Source: Gracilariopsis chorda
Taxonomy: Eukaryota; Rhodophyta; Florideophyceae; Gracilariales; Gracilariaceae
NCBI GenBank assembly: GCA_003194525.1
Contig: NBIV01000084.1
Location: 124,001-188,000 of the forward strand
Reading direction: 5' to 3'
DNA length: 64,000 nucleotides
The position numbers and the translations under genes were made by a program. Of the stretch, positions 11,148-22,185 are shown piece after piece. The notes beneath the pieces are model-generated. The model saw nothing but the letters and a program-made list of their open reading frames with translations, was not told the origin of the DNA and made no database searches. Numbering within the stretch: the first letter of the stretch is position 1; the number at the start of each line of letters is the position of its first letter.

Positions 11148-11459
11148 AGGGGAGACTCCCTAAATTAGTTTTCCTGGGAGGTTCCCGCCGTAGGCGGTAG
11201 TCGAGGATCCTCGACCACGAGAGCGTTGTTCCGGAGGCAGGGGGTTTTATCCGCTAAGAAGTGGTTGGGTCGGACGTTTGTGCGACTTCCCGATTCGGGT
11301 TAATTGAAGCTAGCCGCGCACGCGGGATATGTGGCAAGGCATGCGAGAAGTCCGTTTCAGCACGGAGGTAGGAAGCCATTGGAACGAAAAGCTTCTCCTC
11401 TGGAGTGAGGGCCTCGTAATTTGCCACCAGCTTGGCCATATCCTTCAGTGACCAAAGAC

Positions 11460-11512
11460 ACTGAGGGGATTTATGGCCATGGTTTTAGCAAAGGTGGCAA
11501 ATTAGAGCCAAG
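11460..11512 (-). pseudogene. element A gag zinc knuckle with an in-frame stop
   Basis: The minus strand encodes a CX2CX4HX4C knuckle. It starts at CHLC, and the codon just after the second Cys is TAA. The knuckle normally binds genomic RNA. The stop disables the gag-pol frame here. Confidence 0.6.
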
Positions 11513-12090
11513 ACGGCGAAGCGCCGGTTCATATACCGAGCATCGGAGAAGCGTACCGCCGGGCCGGTGTCATTCCATCCAGGCCGTCGATAACGGGATT
11601 GGCCGTTCATAAACGGGACTCGTGGCGGTTGAAGGCGATAGTTCCCCACGTACAATATGGGGTTGTCTTGCGCCGTTTCGAACGTGTCCTCCGTCGTTGA
11701 CAATAAGTCCTTGGTTGGTATAGACACACCATTTCCCTGTGCAAAATGTACGGTGTCGTATCCCTGTTGAGGGGTTCTATCTGCAAAAATCGAGGGCGAT
11801 GAGGAGTCACTTTCCAGCACCAACGCCTTGGCGGGCCTAGAACGAGGATTCAAGGTTCTTGCACGAAGTGCTTCCCCTTCCGCTCGAGCGTGTTAAACAA
11901 GCTCGAGGTAGGTGACCCTCCGCTTGTCCTCGCGGTAACGAGTGACAAGACTCAGGATTGCCTTGTCTAGGCTATCGATGAACATGGTACAACGTTCCCC
12001 TCCGGGGTATACATTCCTACAACGGTGGAAGGCCTTGTTAAGGCGCACCAAGTAATCGGTTTCACTCTCGCCTGAGAGCTGACGACTATC

Positions 12091-13317
12091 TCACAAAGCG
12101 AGGACTGCCCCCTGAATGGCGGTATTGGTGGCATAGGAGCGCAATAAATATTGCACCGCCTCCGGCCAGCAGGTTACTCCTCCCTCTGAGGCACGAGATG
12201 ATTCTCTGACAGAGGTGTACTGGTACTCTGCCACTCCCCGTAAGAAATACGGTAGTGCCAAATAGGTTTGTCCCTCGTTCATTCCGAGGATATCGGCTTC
12301 CGCTACAAAGCGGGAAAGGAATTCCAACACCATAATTGGGTCTTCTCCAGTAAAATACTGGTTACGCAGTGAGAGTTGCATAAGTTTTATGCACTCTTTC
12401 ACCTTCTCCATGCGACGGGGTGTACGTCCTAAAAAGGAATCTTCGAGCCGGTAGTAACGGTAAATTAATAGTTTCCGTTAACAACGGGTTCGTCGATTTT
12501 ATTTCCCTGAGGCCGGGGTGTCTTCTTCCCTTGCTGCGGGTCCGAATTCCACCTTGGGTGGCGGATGACCGCTTAGAGCGGGAATAACGGCCTCGTTTAA
12601 CGTCCTTCGAATCGGAGTCCGAGGAACTAGAACCATCTGACCCGTTTCAGGATGAATCCGATGATGTCGTAGAATCAGAATCCGAGTGATCTCGTTTGTG
12701 TTTCCGCTTATAGCGGCGCTTCTTTCTTTCAGCATGTTGGTCGTGGTGTGACGCAGCTGGTGCCGGATCATCCGGGGACGGTTTATCCATGAGGATAAAC
12801 TGCTCTGACGTCTCCAGACGGACACGAACTCGATCAAATCGAGAGTCAACTCCTTCTATGAAGGTGGCGGGTTGCCCCAAACTCTCTACATAGACTTGAC
12901 GTTGGACCGTAGGATACGGGGATTCTCTGCGACCACCTTTGTAGAGTTGTCCATTACCACCTCACGGAGGGTTTGTAATTCCCCGACAGGGGTGACGTGG
13001 GCGGTCCACAAAGCGTGAACCTGAGATTCCAGGGAATTCCCCTGGGGGGTGTTATCGGCCGTCAGACGGGGTTCAGGTGCGGCGGCGGCCACGGCCGGAG
13101 GCGGATGAGCACCATCCATGGCATTCGATAACGGGGTCGACGTGGAGTTCCGGGGTTCCCGGGGTGGGTTTGGAGTCCCAGACGAGGCACCCCCAGCATG
13201 GCTGGATTTAGCCTTAGTCGGGATCCGAGAAATGAACTGAACTTCGGGGTTATCTCCACCATTGCAGGAGCGACTGCACGTAGTCGCAGGCTCCGCAGAG
13301 GAGGGCTTCCTCGACAT
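12091..13317 (-). pseudogene. element A gag
   Basis: Gag starts at ATG 13317 (MSRKPSSAEPATTC). It continues through a Pro/Ser/Thr-rich region and a basic stretch with KKRRYKRKHKRDHSD (about 12720-12690). The capsid-like part at 12411-12091 contains FLSRFVAEADILGMNEGQ and YLALPYFLRGVAEYQ. The frame changes several times, and a stop occurs just before the conserved continuation SGESETDYLVRLNKAF. The N-terminus ends shortly after the 5' LTR, as usual. Confidence 0.7.
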
Positions 13318-13410
13318 GAGGGCCAACCGTTACGACGGGAAAACAACGGAACTTCCGGAAAACTAACAAAAGAAACAAAACCTCGGAAGAGGGAACCAAA
13401 CACCAAAACC

Positions 13411-13430
13411 GATTCTAGATCGGGAGACCA
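13411..13430 (-). promoter_or_regulatory. primer-binding site of element A
   Basis: Three bases after the 5' LTR the minus strand reads TGGTCTCCCGATCTAGAATC. The TGG start is complementary to a tRNA CCA tail. The matching tRNA species is not identified. Confidence 0.55.
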
Positions 13431-13433
13431 CTT

Positions 13434-14228
13434 TGTAGTGCAATGCCCGGAAGCGGGAGTGCACCGAAAGACGTTCGGGATCTTTCCTCGTTAGAGGTGA
13501 GCCCAGTTGGGTAGAGCCCTCCCAAGAGTGACACGAATATGTCGGGTTGTAAGGCCGAGGCCACCCGTCGCGACTTGCGCAGGGAGGTTGAGGCAAGAAT
13601 CGAGTATCCGCAGGAGCGGTGTATGTGGGTGGTCGTCCTCTACGGAGGTGAGGTTACAAAGTTAGTGGCACGCGCGAACACGAGCTGTGGGTAGCGGGAA
13701 AGCCACCCTGTAAAGGGAAAAATAAGGGGGAGCTGAGTCACGAGTGTCGTGACGAAGTCTAACGGCAGTGCGGGTAAATAAACCTTATGCAAGGCGAACA
13801 CCAAGAAAGCTGGAATAACAATCCGAATACTCGGGTCCTTTAGATAGGCAAGGGGGTTAGACTTCCTGTATGCGATGGTGCTTCCGTCCAACGAGGAGTA
13901 AAGAACACACGAAGGCGGTGAGGTCTAGGCCAATTCCCCAGGTTGGGGTCCCTTCTTGGGGAAAGTTTACTGGTGCGACGGCAATCCGCCGGCGCAGTAA
14001 GTACTAACCATCCCAGAAATGGGTGTAAAAATACTAAATAGAATTAACTAAGTTACTCCACTTTGGTGGTTCATGCCCACTACTGTGGCCGACCGCCAAT
14101 TGACTCTTCCATGTCCCACGTGTCAAATCCACTATTAGTGGTCGTAGTTCATGCAATGACTACATTACCGAAACATTCGGGAAATCAACCAAGTACCAAG
14201 AATCCCTCTCTGAGGGCATTGCACTTCA
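13434..14228 (-). repeat. 5' LTR of element A
   Basis: This 795-bp partner of 4631-5427 has the same ends and is followed by the target duplication GGATG. As the 5' LTR it should hold the promoter for minus-strand transcription. Confidence 0.92.
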
Positions 14229-14260
14229 GGATGAAAATAATAAATAAGACGCAAGAGCAA

Positions 14261-15198
14261 ATGGAAATGCAGGGATCGCAAAAACACAACCTGCTGAGCA
14301 AATATAAAATCATAGGGGGAAACAAGAGTGTCAGTACCAGAAAAAGTCTTCAGGACTTCTTAAGACCGGACGCGAGCGAAGACCTATATCATTGGCTACT
14401 AAAAGATGCACTCTCGGCTCGGAGTCAGACACTTCGGATGTGAATCGATTTTTGCTGCCTTTCTATTTCTGCGCTAACCACAAACAGGCGCATATAATCC
14501 TTACAAGGCTTTCAAAGGAGAGCTACGAAGACCAGGATATGTTCACACTCTGCACACAATCTATCACTTTGCAAAAACGGTTCCATGGCAGGTCGCTTGC
14601 AGACAATCTACCGTTCAGAACTCTCGCCCGGAAACCACAATGTTTTTCAACCAATGCCAGTATCTGAGCAAAGCTTTGATGGGGCTCGGAGACGAAAAAG
14701 ACCTTTCATACACACTGCCCGTCTCCTGTCCACGTCTGAAGCACTTCACCTGGTTCTATCTACGGTAGATTACCATCTCCAGTATGCACCTAGTGGCAAA
14801 CGTCTCATTAGATGCAAATGATGGTTTTATGGTCGATAGAATGAATTAGAAATGTTGCAGGTGTGGTTTGTCTATGAGTGTAATGTTCACTTGAGTCCCT
14901 ACTAAAGTCTGGGGGTCAATATGCCCTTTTAGAGGGTTAAAACGCACTCCAAACAACGCAAGAACCGCATTAGAACTTTGTTTTTACTGACATGTGCGTT
15001 TAGGTTACTCGACTGGCTTCTAGCAGCCTCTGCAGCTGCAAAATAACCAATAAAACTCCTTCTCCTGGAGCCAGTGTCATTTTAATACAGTCGCACTGCT
15101 GGGCTAGCGAAGCTAAGAATGGTCAAGGAGCTGCCGGAACACTCTACACGTCTGTTCCAGCAGTGCGGGAACATCTTACACGTCTCGCGACCAACAAG
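14261..15198. repeat. old direct repeat, copy 1
   Basis: This stretch aligns with 18097-19062 over its whole length with many substitutions and small gaps. Shared landmarks include GAGAGCTAC, TGTGCGTCTAGGTTACTC-like text and the tail GCGACCAACAAG. The two copies are in the same orientation about 3.8 kb apart and could be the LTRs of a very old element. Element A lies directly beside copy 1. No intact gene is present. Confidence 0.6.
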
Positions 15199-15200
15199 AT

Positions 15201-15269
15201 GACTACATTTCCGAAACGTTCGGGAAATAAACCATGCCAATAATACCGTCTTGGGGGCTTTGCAATTCA
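15201..15269 (-). repeat. fragment of an element A-family LTR end
   Basis: About 69 bp here match the last part of the element A LTR (14157-14228). Shared text includes GACTACATT, CCGAAACGTTCGGGAAAT and a terminal GCAATTCA versus GCACTTCA. It is a relic of a second, older insertion of this family. Confidence 0.6.
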
Positions 15270-15511
15270 GTACTAGAGGAATGAAACCCCACTTTAGCAC
15301 ATCTCAAGTAATACGAATTTGGCTTACAGTGGGTATACAGTAACCAACATTTACAAAGATGAGTGCATCACTAATTGGAGCAGCATTTTAGGACGTTTGC
15401 ACAAAGAAAGACGTGATTATGGCCCCGCGAGCAGAGTGCCTACATGCAAGGTGGCAGTACCCAGCGCATGGAGGGCGCAGAAATTTGATTTCTAGAGCCA
15501 GCGCCGCCAAG

Positions 15512-15640
15512 CAGACGCAGAACTAGCGTTGTGTGGGGCGGGGGGAGGCGTGCAGACAGACGCAGGACTACCGTTGAGTGACAGTAGTAGAGGCAAGCCG
15601 GCAGACACAGAACTAGTGTGTACTCGACCAATGGCCTCGT
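15512..15640. repeat. 45-bp minisatellite, three copies
   Basis: The phrase CAGACGCAGAACTAG recurs at 15512, 15557 and 15602, exactly 45 bp apart each time, with small changes. Confidence 0.6.
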
Positions 15641-16056
15641 ATGTGGCCAAAATTGATTGCCTTAAAAATTTTGTAAACAAGGTTATGCTGTCAAGACTCT
15701 TAGTCTACTACTTAGTTCGAAGTTTTGTTTACTCCGGCAGAGCTGAAGTGCCAGTCCATACTTTCATCAAATTTACATTCAACCACTTTAACGTCGTCAC
15801 CTTCCAGAAAACCATCACTATGACGACTGTATCTAATATGCACCGTAAATTCGGCAGCCAAGTCCACACACGTGCTCGATTTGCGACCGCAGTTCCTAAC
15901 TACAGAGGTTTTCTCGAATCTCTTTGGAAGACTACTATGATCAATGGTACTGTTACAAACGTGGAAACTGTCAAGGTAAAGGACCTAAATCGGTCAATGA
16001 TCCCTTGTTTGTTTGAGTTACCGGGCCAAAATAAACCGTGTACTTTCCATCTCTGA
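15631..16056 (+). CDS. possible small ORF, unknown
   Basis: An ATG-started frame of 141 codons lies between the two old direct repeats. It has no recognisable domain, signal or membrane segment. Its setting suggests decayed transposon internal sequence rather than a host gene. I do not recognise it. Confidence 0.15.
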   Translation: MASYVAKIDCLKNFVNKVMLSRLLVYYLVRSFVYSGRAEVPVHTFIKFTFNHFNVVTFQKTITMTTVSNMHRKFGSQVHTRARFATAVPNYRGFLESLWKTTMINGTVTNVETVKVKDLNRSMIPCLFELPGQNKPCTFHL

Positions 16057-16755
16057 AACTTTAAAGAGGGCAATTGTGTTGACGACAGAGAGAAACAAAC
16101 CGAACTTCTGCGAGGCTACACTGGCATTTGTAATGAAGACAACACTGCCGACCACCCGAGCAATGGCGATTCGATCGTGAGAGTAAGTAACGCCGCTCTA
16201 CCATTGCAGAGCGTAAATTTCACAAACTTCCAGTTGCAGGCAACGAATCAGTAGAAGTCCATGGCCGAGAGTGGATGATTTCTGACGTTTCGACGCCATT
16301 AAATGGATTTGTGCAATTGCATCAATGGAGAGTCATTGGCCCAATTGGGGATTTCATCACCGCCCCTAGTACGTTGCCGAAGGGCACCGTGCCACAGATG
16401 ATGAGCCCAAACAAGGGCGGTGTTAGTACAAGCACGTGTAAAGGTGCGGGAGACCAAGCCGCACTAAGTGAAGGGGTAGTTGTGGAAAAGTGTGGTTGAT
16501 GGCAGGGAGGAGCAGACTGCTCTGAGAGAAGGTGGTGGTTGCCGAATGGAGAAGAAGTGATCTGGCCCGAGTTGGCTTGGAAGCCACTGAACTCGGGCTT
16601 TTATAGACAATTGTTGTATATGCATATCCAGTCCTCCATACTAGGTCTAAGTAACATCTTATAAGAGCTTGTTCAGATGTATATCCTTGCCATGGCAAAC
16701 CACCTTGGCAAAGGTCTTGTTCTTATGAGGGCATATGTTTTCTATGTAGTCTCAG

Positions 16756-17223
16756 TTGCCACCACGAAATGCTTCCACCGACTCTGTTCCAACCGACTAC
16801 AACACGGCTAAACTCGACGAAACTTCCATCATACGTGAAATCTCGGACAACTCTAGCTCGTCTAGCAACCCTGGTCCATATTACAGTCTCATTGATATGG
16901 AAGCTGAAGAGGTTCTCCATTCTTTACAATCCGTTTTCACTGCCCAGGATGAGGAAGAAATATGGCTGCAGAAGATCGTTCGGTTCGGATGGTCGGCTTC
17001 TTGGATGTTCGAATTGGAAGAGGTTTTAAAAAAGATATCTAGGAAAGAGAGTACGATTGAAGAAAATCAGGTAATCCTAAGTGATATGCTTTGTCAACTT
17101 CCCACATTGTACATTTTGGGCCTGCTTCGTTGTGTATTGCTCGCGTCTAAGTGTTACTGCGTGCAGAGGCTGGTCACGGTTCCCGTTCTACTTTTCATGC
17201 TCATGAGAGGCCTTGAAAAATAA
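16756..17223 (+). pseudogene. possible decayed coding segment, unknown
   Basis: A 155-codon frame without a good ATG includes an acidic, Ser-rich segment (REISDNSSSSSNPGPYYSLID) and a helical part with EIWLQKIVRFGWSASWMFELE. A CAG/GTAATC splice-donor-like site lies near 17070. It may be an exon or a relic within the old repeat pair. No family is recognised. Confidence 0.2.
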
Positions 17224-17339
17224 GCTACGCCTTCGTTATACAAATCCCTTTGCTGAGAATTGCATAATGCATCATGAAATTTGATAAAGATCCAATTGCC
17301 TCTCGTTTCGTTCTGTCTACCAATTTCTTAGTCACATAC

Positions 17340-17770
17340 GGAGGAGCGCCAGGTACCGGGCACAGCTCTAGTGGGTGCAGTTGGTGGGTGTTTCGGGCGG
17401 TGTGGGAGGCCAGCAGCGACGCGTGGGTTGAGTCCCGTCGCGCGGGGTAGTGTGGCGGTTGGTGAGATCGACGGGACGCCCGGAGGGCGCCAGTGTCGTG
17501 TGGTTGTGTTGTGTGGTGCACCACGCCCTCTGCCGAGGTGGAGAGCGAGCGGAGAGGGAAGGCGAGAAGGCAAGACCGTGTGTGGTGCGCGAGGAGCAGC
17601 GACAGCGACAATGGCGGCGGCGGCAAACAGGGGCGAGGGGCGCGCTGGCCGGCCGTCGCGACTGCGACCGCGGCGCATGGCGTCAGAAGAGCGCTGCGGG
17701 TGCGTGGTGGGGAGAGCCGATGGTTTGCATGCTTGTGCAGACGCATGGCTTTGCCATGATGGCTGGGCAT
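17340..17770. other. GC-rich island
   Basis: This stretch is much richer in G and CpG than its neighbours. Long open frames exist in several phases on both strands, as expected from composition alone. No domain is visible in any of them. It could be a former gene promoter. Confidence 0.4.
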
Positions 17771-18096
17771 GGTAATTTCGGGCGCACGCACTGCCATTAT
17801 GGCAAGGGCATACCCCCAGATATACACATTTGTTGGGGTTGAAGCGATGCATGCAACGCCTCTGGTGTCTCTGGACGGCGGGGATGGTCCCGGTGAAGAA
17901 GAAGCAGTGCTCGAAGCAGCAGTTGTGCATGATTTGGAGTGCAAGGGAGAATTGTAGCCGGGTGTGGTGGAGGGGTGTGTCGAGGAGCGTGAGAGTGTTG
18001 TGGGCGCCATCACGGGACGGTGACGCAGGGGGCCAAAAAGTTGTAATAATAAAAGCCAAAAGGGTGCTCTTCGTAGCTAAAAGCCCCAAAACAAGT

Positions 18097-19062
18097 TGAA
18101 AACAGTGGGATCAAAAGAACTAAACCCACTCGATGAGATAAAACAACACTAGGGAGAGCAAGAGGCTCAATCCCCAAATAGAACTTCTTAACTTCTTGTT
18201 GAAACGGCGCGCAACCCAAGAATTATGTCAAGGATCACTAAGTGTCAGACCCTCGGCTTCTGGTAAGACACTCCGGATGTGAAGTGGATTCTGCAGCCTA
18301 CCTACCTCTGCACTAACCAGAAGCAGGCGCGTACAATCCTTACAGGGCTTCCCGAGGAGAGCTACTAACAGCGGGATATGCTTTCACTCTATACCCAAGC
18401 TGGCCCTTTGCAGAAAAGGTTGCACGGCACGTCGCCTGCCGATAGCTTCCCGTCAAGTACTTCCGTCCAGAAATCACCAGGTCTTTCGACCGACACCGTT
18501 ATCAGAGCAAAGCTCCGGTGGGACTCACAGATGACAGAAACACCTTTGGTACACAGTACTCGTCTCCCGTCCACGCCTAAGGCGCTTCAAACGGTCTTAG
18601 CGACGGTATTTCCCCACCCTATTGGACTACTAGCGGCACACGCCTCACTAGAAGCCCTTTATCCAGCGGCGAACGCCTCACTGGTTGTTGATAATAGTTG
18701 AAGTGGCTGAAGGTTGATAGGGGGTGGGGCTTAGATGTTGGTCGATTGTTGAGGTGAGTTCAGACCGAAGTCCGAAGCTCAGAACCTCTTTTTATAGTGT
18801 TTAGAGGCACTACAAACGAGCCAAATACGCATTTCTACTTGCTAGTTACTCATATGTGCGTCTAGGTTACTCCATTGGCTTCTAGAGACCTCTGGAGCTG
18901 CACACTAACCAATAATAAAGCGACAATTTGCGCCAGCATCACTAAAATACTGTAGTCTTTGCTGGACCAACAAAGCGTGCAATGTGCTAGACACTACTGG
19001 AACATTCTACACGTGTGTTCCAGCAATGTCTGGCACATTCCGCAACATTCGCGACCGACAAG
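18097..19062. repeat. old direct repeat, copy 2
   Basis: Partner of 14261-15198 in the same orientation. Divergence is far greater than between the LTRs of element A. No gene is supported. The stretch 19063-19463 after it holds nothing recognisable. Confidence 0.6.
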
Positions 19063-19463
19063 TGTCATATTGGGCACGGGGAAGGGGAAGAAACAGCGTG
19101 ATGCACGTGATGTCGAGTTGTAGCGTAGTGCGGGGAATTGGTGGATTGTGCAGGCGAGCAGTGCAACCAGATTGCCAGTGCTAGTAACCTTGGGCTTCCG
19201 CGTATTTGATTGTCTATTGAGTTTTTCTAATTGTCTATCGAGCTATGCAGCCTGTATAATGAATGTCTATTCCTGTGTCTCGAATGGCGAAAACTGCGGA
19301 AAGTGAAGTTGAATCCCAGTTATCCTTTCAGGCAAACTAAGATAAATGCAGTCAAATGCTAGTTTCTCGTTCAGTCGAAACTAACAATTTGGAATGTATG
19401 AAGTTATTTTAGAAAATTTGCATATCCAAATTTGATTAATTTCACTGGCTTTTTGGTGGTTTC

Positions 19464-19640
19464 TGTACATCCATTTTTGGCCAGAAAACTACCATTCCGA
19501 TAACAGTGACGATGGCACGCCAGTTTTTCTGGAGCATCTAGTTGGCCCTCCGGTAATCTTGCCAGAGGGCTCAAATCAATAAAAGCCAGCCTCTCCCCTT
19601 CACGCCCAAAGGGGGGAGAAGCAAGCTGCTTTTGCTTTCA
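19464..19640 (+). repeat. solo LTR of the element B family
   Basis: This is the reverse complement of the element B LTRs at 21487-21658 and 28227-28399. It shares the GGCACGCCA motif, the inverted pair around GGCCCTCCGG, an AATAAA signal, CTCCCCTTCACG and the end TTGCTTTCA. It is clearly diverged, and no matching target duplication is seen. Confidence 0.65.
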
Positions 19641-19735
19641 TCTTACACAAGACAAACCTCTAAGTTTGTGTTTTCATGAATCTTCTATCTATGTGTAGCC
19701 AGCGAGGTTGTCTGGCTTATGTCTCGACGAATAGA

Positions 19736-20084
19736 CATAATGCTTATTTGTTTGTCAAAATAGTTAGTTGGGGACATTTTATTGGTTAGTGATTACGACT
19801 GATTCTATACTAACGGAAAGTATTTATTTTATGTACAATAATTAACACTTATTTAGAGGAGTCTTCTAGACATTACACCACAAATTTGCATATTAAAGAC
19901 GCCGCCGGCGTTGTCGGCACTTCGACTTTGTTCTCCCTCTGCTAGTGTGGATCCGGAAAGAAGGCCTTCGTGTTGGCGGTTTCTCCCAGCCAACTTTCTA
20001 GAAATAAAAATGCTTTCTCATTATGTTTTATAATATGTTTCGCATTCGTTCTAACGGAATTAGCTATTTTCTTCATTACAGAAC
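19736..20084 (+). repeat. 5' LTR of element C
   Basis: It aligns with 31094-31410 through shared blocks such as GGGACATTTTATTGGTTA, GTCGGCACTTCGACT and CCTCTGCTAGTGTGGATC. The outer ends are approximate because the copies are strongly diverged. Confidence 0.65.
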
Positions 20085-21206
20085 AAATTGCTAGAAATTG
20101 CCACTTTCAGAGCAAGAATCACTTTCTTTTAAGTTTACAGTGACAGCTGGAACAGCCGCACGGGTGTCCAGCGAAGACAACAACTGTCAGCAATAAGGTT
20201 CTGACACAAAACAGCAAAATAATGTTGTCAGCAAGGCTGCCAGCAGTCTGCAGACTGTAGGCAGCAGATACACGTCAAGTAACTTCAAAGACCGAGTGGT
20301 AGCGAATTAGAAGCCGCCAAGTAAAACACATACTTCGGATGCACCCTCAAAATACCCTCAAAAAGAAATTTAGGTTCGTTAGTCAATCACAGCCCCAGAA
20401 ATGAACACGTGGAGCCGAACACGAACCATCGTACGCCAAGTGGAGGATAGACTCGAAACGTATCCGTAACTCGAAAAGAAACGTAAGAGACGTCTCCAAC
20501 GGAGATACTCGTTCCCGTGTACTACATCTACTAAATTTACAGGATACTTTAAAGGGTTTTGGTGGCAAAACTAAGAAACCATTTCGGAGAAGGTTGCTAA
20601 GACCGCTTAGGGCTAACAGGCCAAAAAAATCGTTATAGGTCCATCGTCTACGTGACAGCCACTGATTCAGCGGATATTTGCGCTAGGATACCGATCAGAG
20701 GAATTGCTTGGGAAGGATACTAAGTGCGATAAACATAGCAAGAGTCAATTGTGATCCAATGGGGAGATGTTCAATCCGTCCTGACACTGTCACACCTTGA
20801 CTGCATGAAGTCTGTAACGTTTGCACTCCGTATCACATTACATCCGCAGTAAGCAAATTTGGATTTGAAGAACCTGGTAAACGTGCATGGGTGGAAAACG
20901 TGGGCAACTTGAAGATACATTTTCCTTTGGGCAGCCTGTGGTGTAAGAATGCCTTGTCTCATCGTCATCATTTTCTTACAGAAGAACATCAACGTCGGGT
21001 GTCAGCATTTCTGGAGTACGCACATGTCGCCACGTTTCAACAGGTGACCCAACTGCCGATGCCTGCATCGAAAATCTTGTAATCTGAGTGCAGATTGGAT
21101 GCAAGTGTATCATGGGTATTTTTTCTTCGTACCCTCCACGCTCCTTGTAAGGTCAAAATGGTCACCTTAAATATAGGCCAGATATAAATATTATGAACTC
21201 TTCGAA
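20085..21206 (+). other. element C 5' internal region, no ORF recognised
   Basis: Gag and protease would be expected here. Only short broken frames are present, and I found no capsid, zinc-knuckle or protease motif. Confidence 0.4.
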
Positions 21207-21486
21207 TTGGATTCATTGGACTTCCGTGCCTTATCCACAACCACCTTTTCCCATCCAAGTATACTACCATTATTCCAAAACTTTGCTCTAGAGAGTCCGG
21301 ATGACCATGAACCTCGAAAACGCGCGAAACGTATAACTGGAACATTGTATAAGTTATCAAGGTCCGAGAAACAAGAAATGAAACGAAAAACAAATTTGCT
21401 ATTATTTAATGGTTGTATAGGACAAAGTATTAGTCCTTGGGGAACTCTAGTCCTATATAGAAAGAAATAAAAGATTCTGAGAGTTT
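21207..21486 (+). pseudogene. element C reverse transcriptase, N-terminal part
   Basis: The frame reads LYKLSRSEKQEMKRKTN, then QSISPWGTLVLYRKK. This corresponds to the start of the Ty3/gypsy polymerase domain (PYRLSP..E / SPWSSPVVLVKKK). It stops at a TAA and is cut at 21486 by element B. The reading resumes at 28405. Confidence 0.7.
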
Positions 21487-21658
21487 TGAAAGCAACAGAG
21501 TGGCTTGCCTCCCCTTTCTCTCGGCGTGAAGGGGTGAGGACTGGCCTTTTATTGATATGGGTCCTCCACCTAGATTGCCGGAGGCCGATCACAACAGTAG
21601 TAAAACCTGGCATGCCAAGCACGCCAGTAAGAAAACTACACGTGGGATTCGCACGACA
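21487..21658 (-). repeat. 3' LTR of element B
   Basis: This 172-bp repeat matches 28227-28399. It contains a disrupted version of the LTR hairpin followed (minus strand) by AATAAA. Confidence 0.88.
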
Positions 21659-21739
21659 ATCGGCCTCCCGAGCCGTCGCCACGGGCTGCTATAATAGTGC
21701 AACCTCCTTCCATCCACTCTTCTCATCCTCACCACATCC

Positions 21740-21980
21740 CTACATCCTTACGCTTCGCCTTCCGTCCCAACGCTGCCACTCTCCAGCACTGGTTCTGCTT
21801 CCACTTTGCGCCTTGGCGCTGCCACCCTCTAGCACTGCTTCTTTTTCGGCCTTGCGCCCTGGCGCTGCACCATCTAGCACTGCTTCCATTTCCGCCTTGC
21901 GCCCTGGCGCTTTCACTCTCCAGCACTGCCTCTGTTTCTGCCTTGCGCTCCGGCACTGCCCCTCTCCAGTACTGCTTTGG
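21740..21980. repeat. 46-bp minisatellite in element B tail
   Basis: The phrase AGCACTG or AGTACTG recurs at 21785, 21831, 21876, 21922 and 21968, a period of 45-46 bp. Each unit carries a TTGCGCC(T/C)(T/G)GGCGCT-like core. It lies between the antisense frame and the 3' LTR. Confidence 0.7.
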
Positions 21981-22185
21981 AGTTATCGCACACATCCCCC
22001 TGAAAAAGGCTTCAGAAACGGCTACTCCGTCTAGCGGTTATCTTATCTTTGTAAATCAAGGTTACTGTAAGCCGACTGGAGGCCACTTTTGTATTAATTG
22101 AGAGGTACTAAAGTGGGGTTCAAGTCCCCTAATATACTCTTAGTAAAAGCTGACCTGTAGTATTAAAGTAATCAAGACAACCAAA

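Larger units (their letters stand above)
4631..14228 (-). mobile_element. LTR retrotransposon A (Ty3/gypsy chromovirus), internally deleted
   Basis: Two direct repeats (4631-5427 and 13434-14228) are about 97% identical over the stretch I compared. They begin TGTAGTG and end GCATTGCACTTCA, giving near-perfect inverted ends. The element is flanked by the 5-bp target duplication GGATG (4626-4630 and 14229-14233). Sense is the minus strand. The order is 5' LTR, primer-binding site, gag, zinc knuckle, protease, reverse transcriptase, integrase C-terminus, chromodomain, an antisense ORF, polypurine tract and 3' LTR. RNase H and the integrase core are missing and several frames are broken, so this copy cannot move by itself. 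The long antisense ORF remains open. Confidence 0.93.

Noticed and set aside
17225-18089. Two overlapping minus-strand ORFs of over 250 codons and several plus-strand ones
   Set aside because: Open frames in many phases at once in a GC-rich block are a composition effect; no family motif is visible.
22065-22140. tRNA-like text (GGGGTTCAAGTCCCC with an A-box-like upstream motif)
   Set aside because: The T-arm looks good, but the acceptor stem halves do not pair and there is no clear anticodon arm; it is probably chance within element B.
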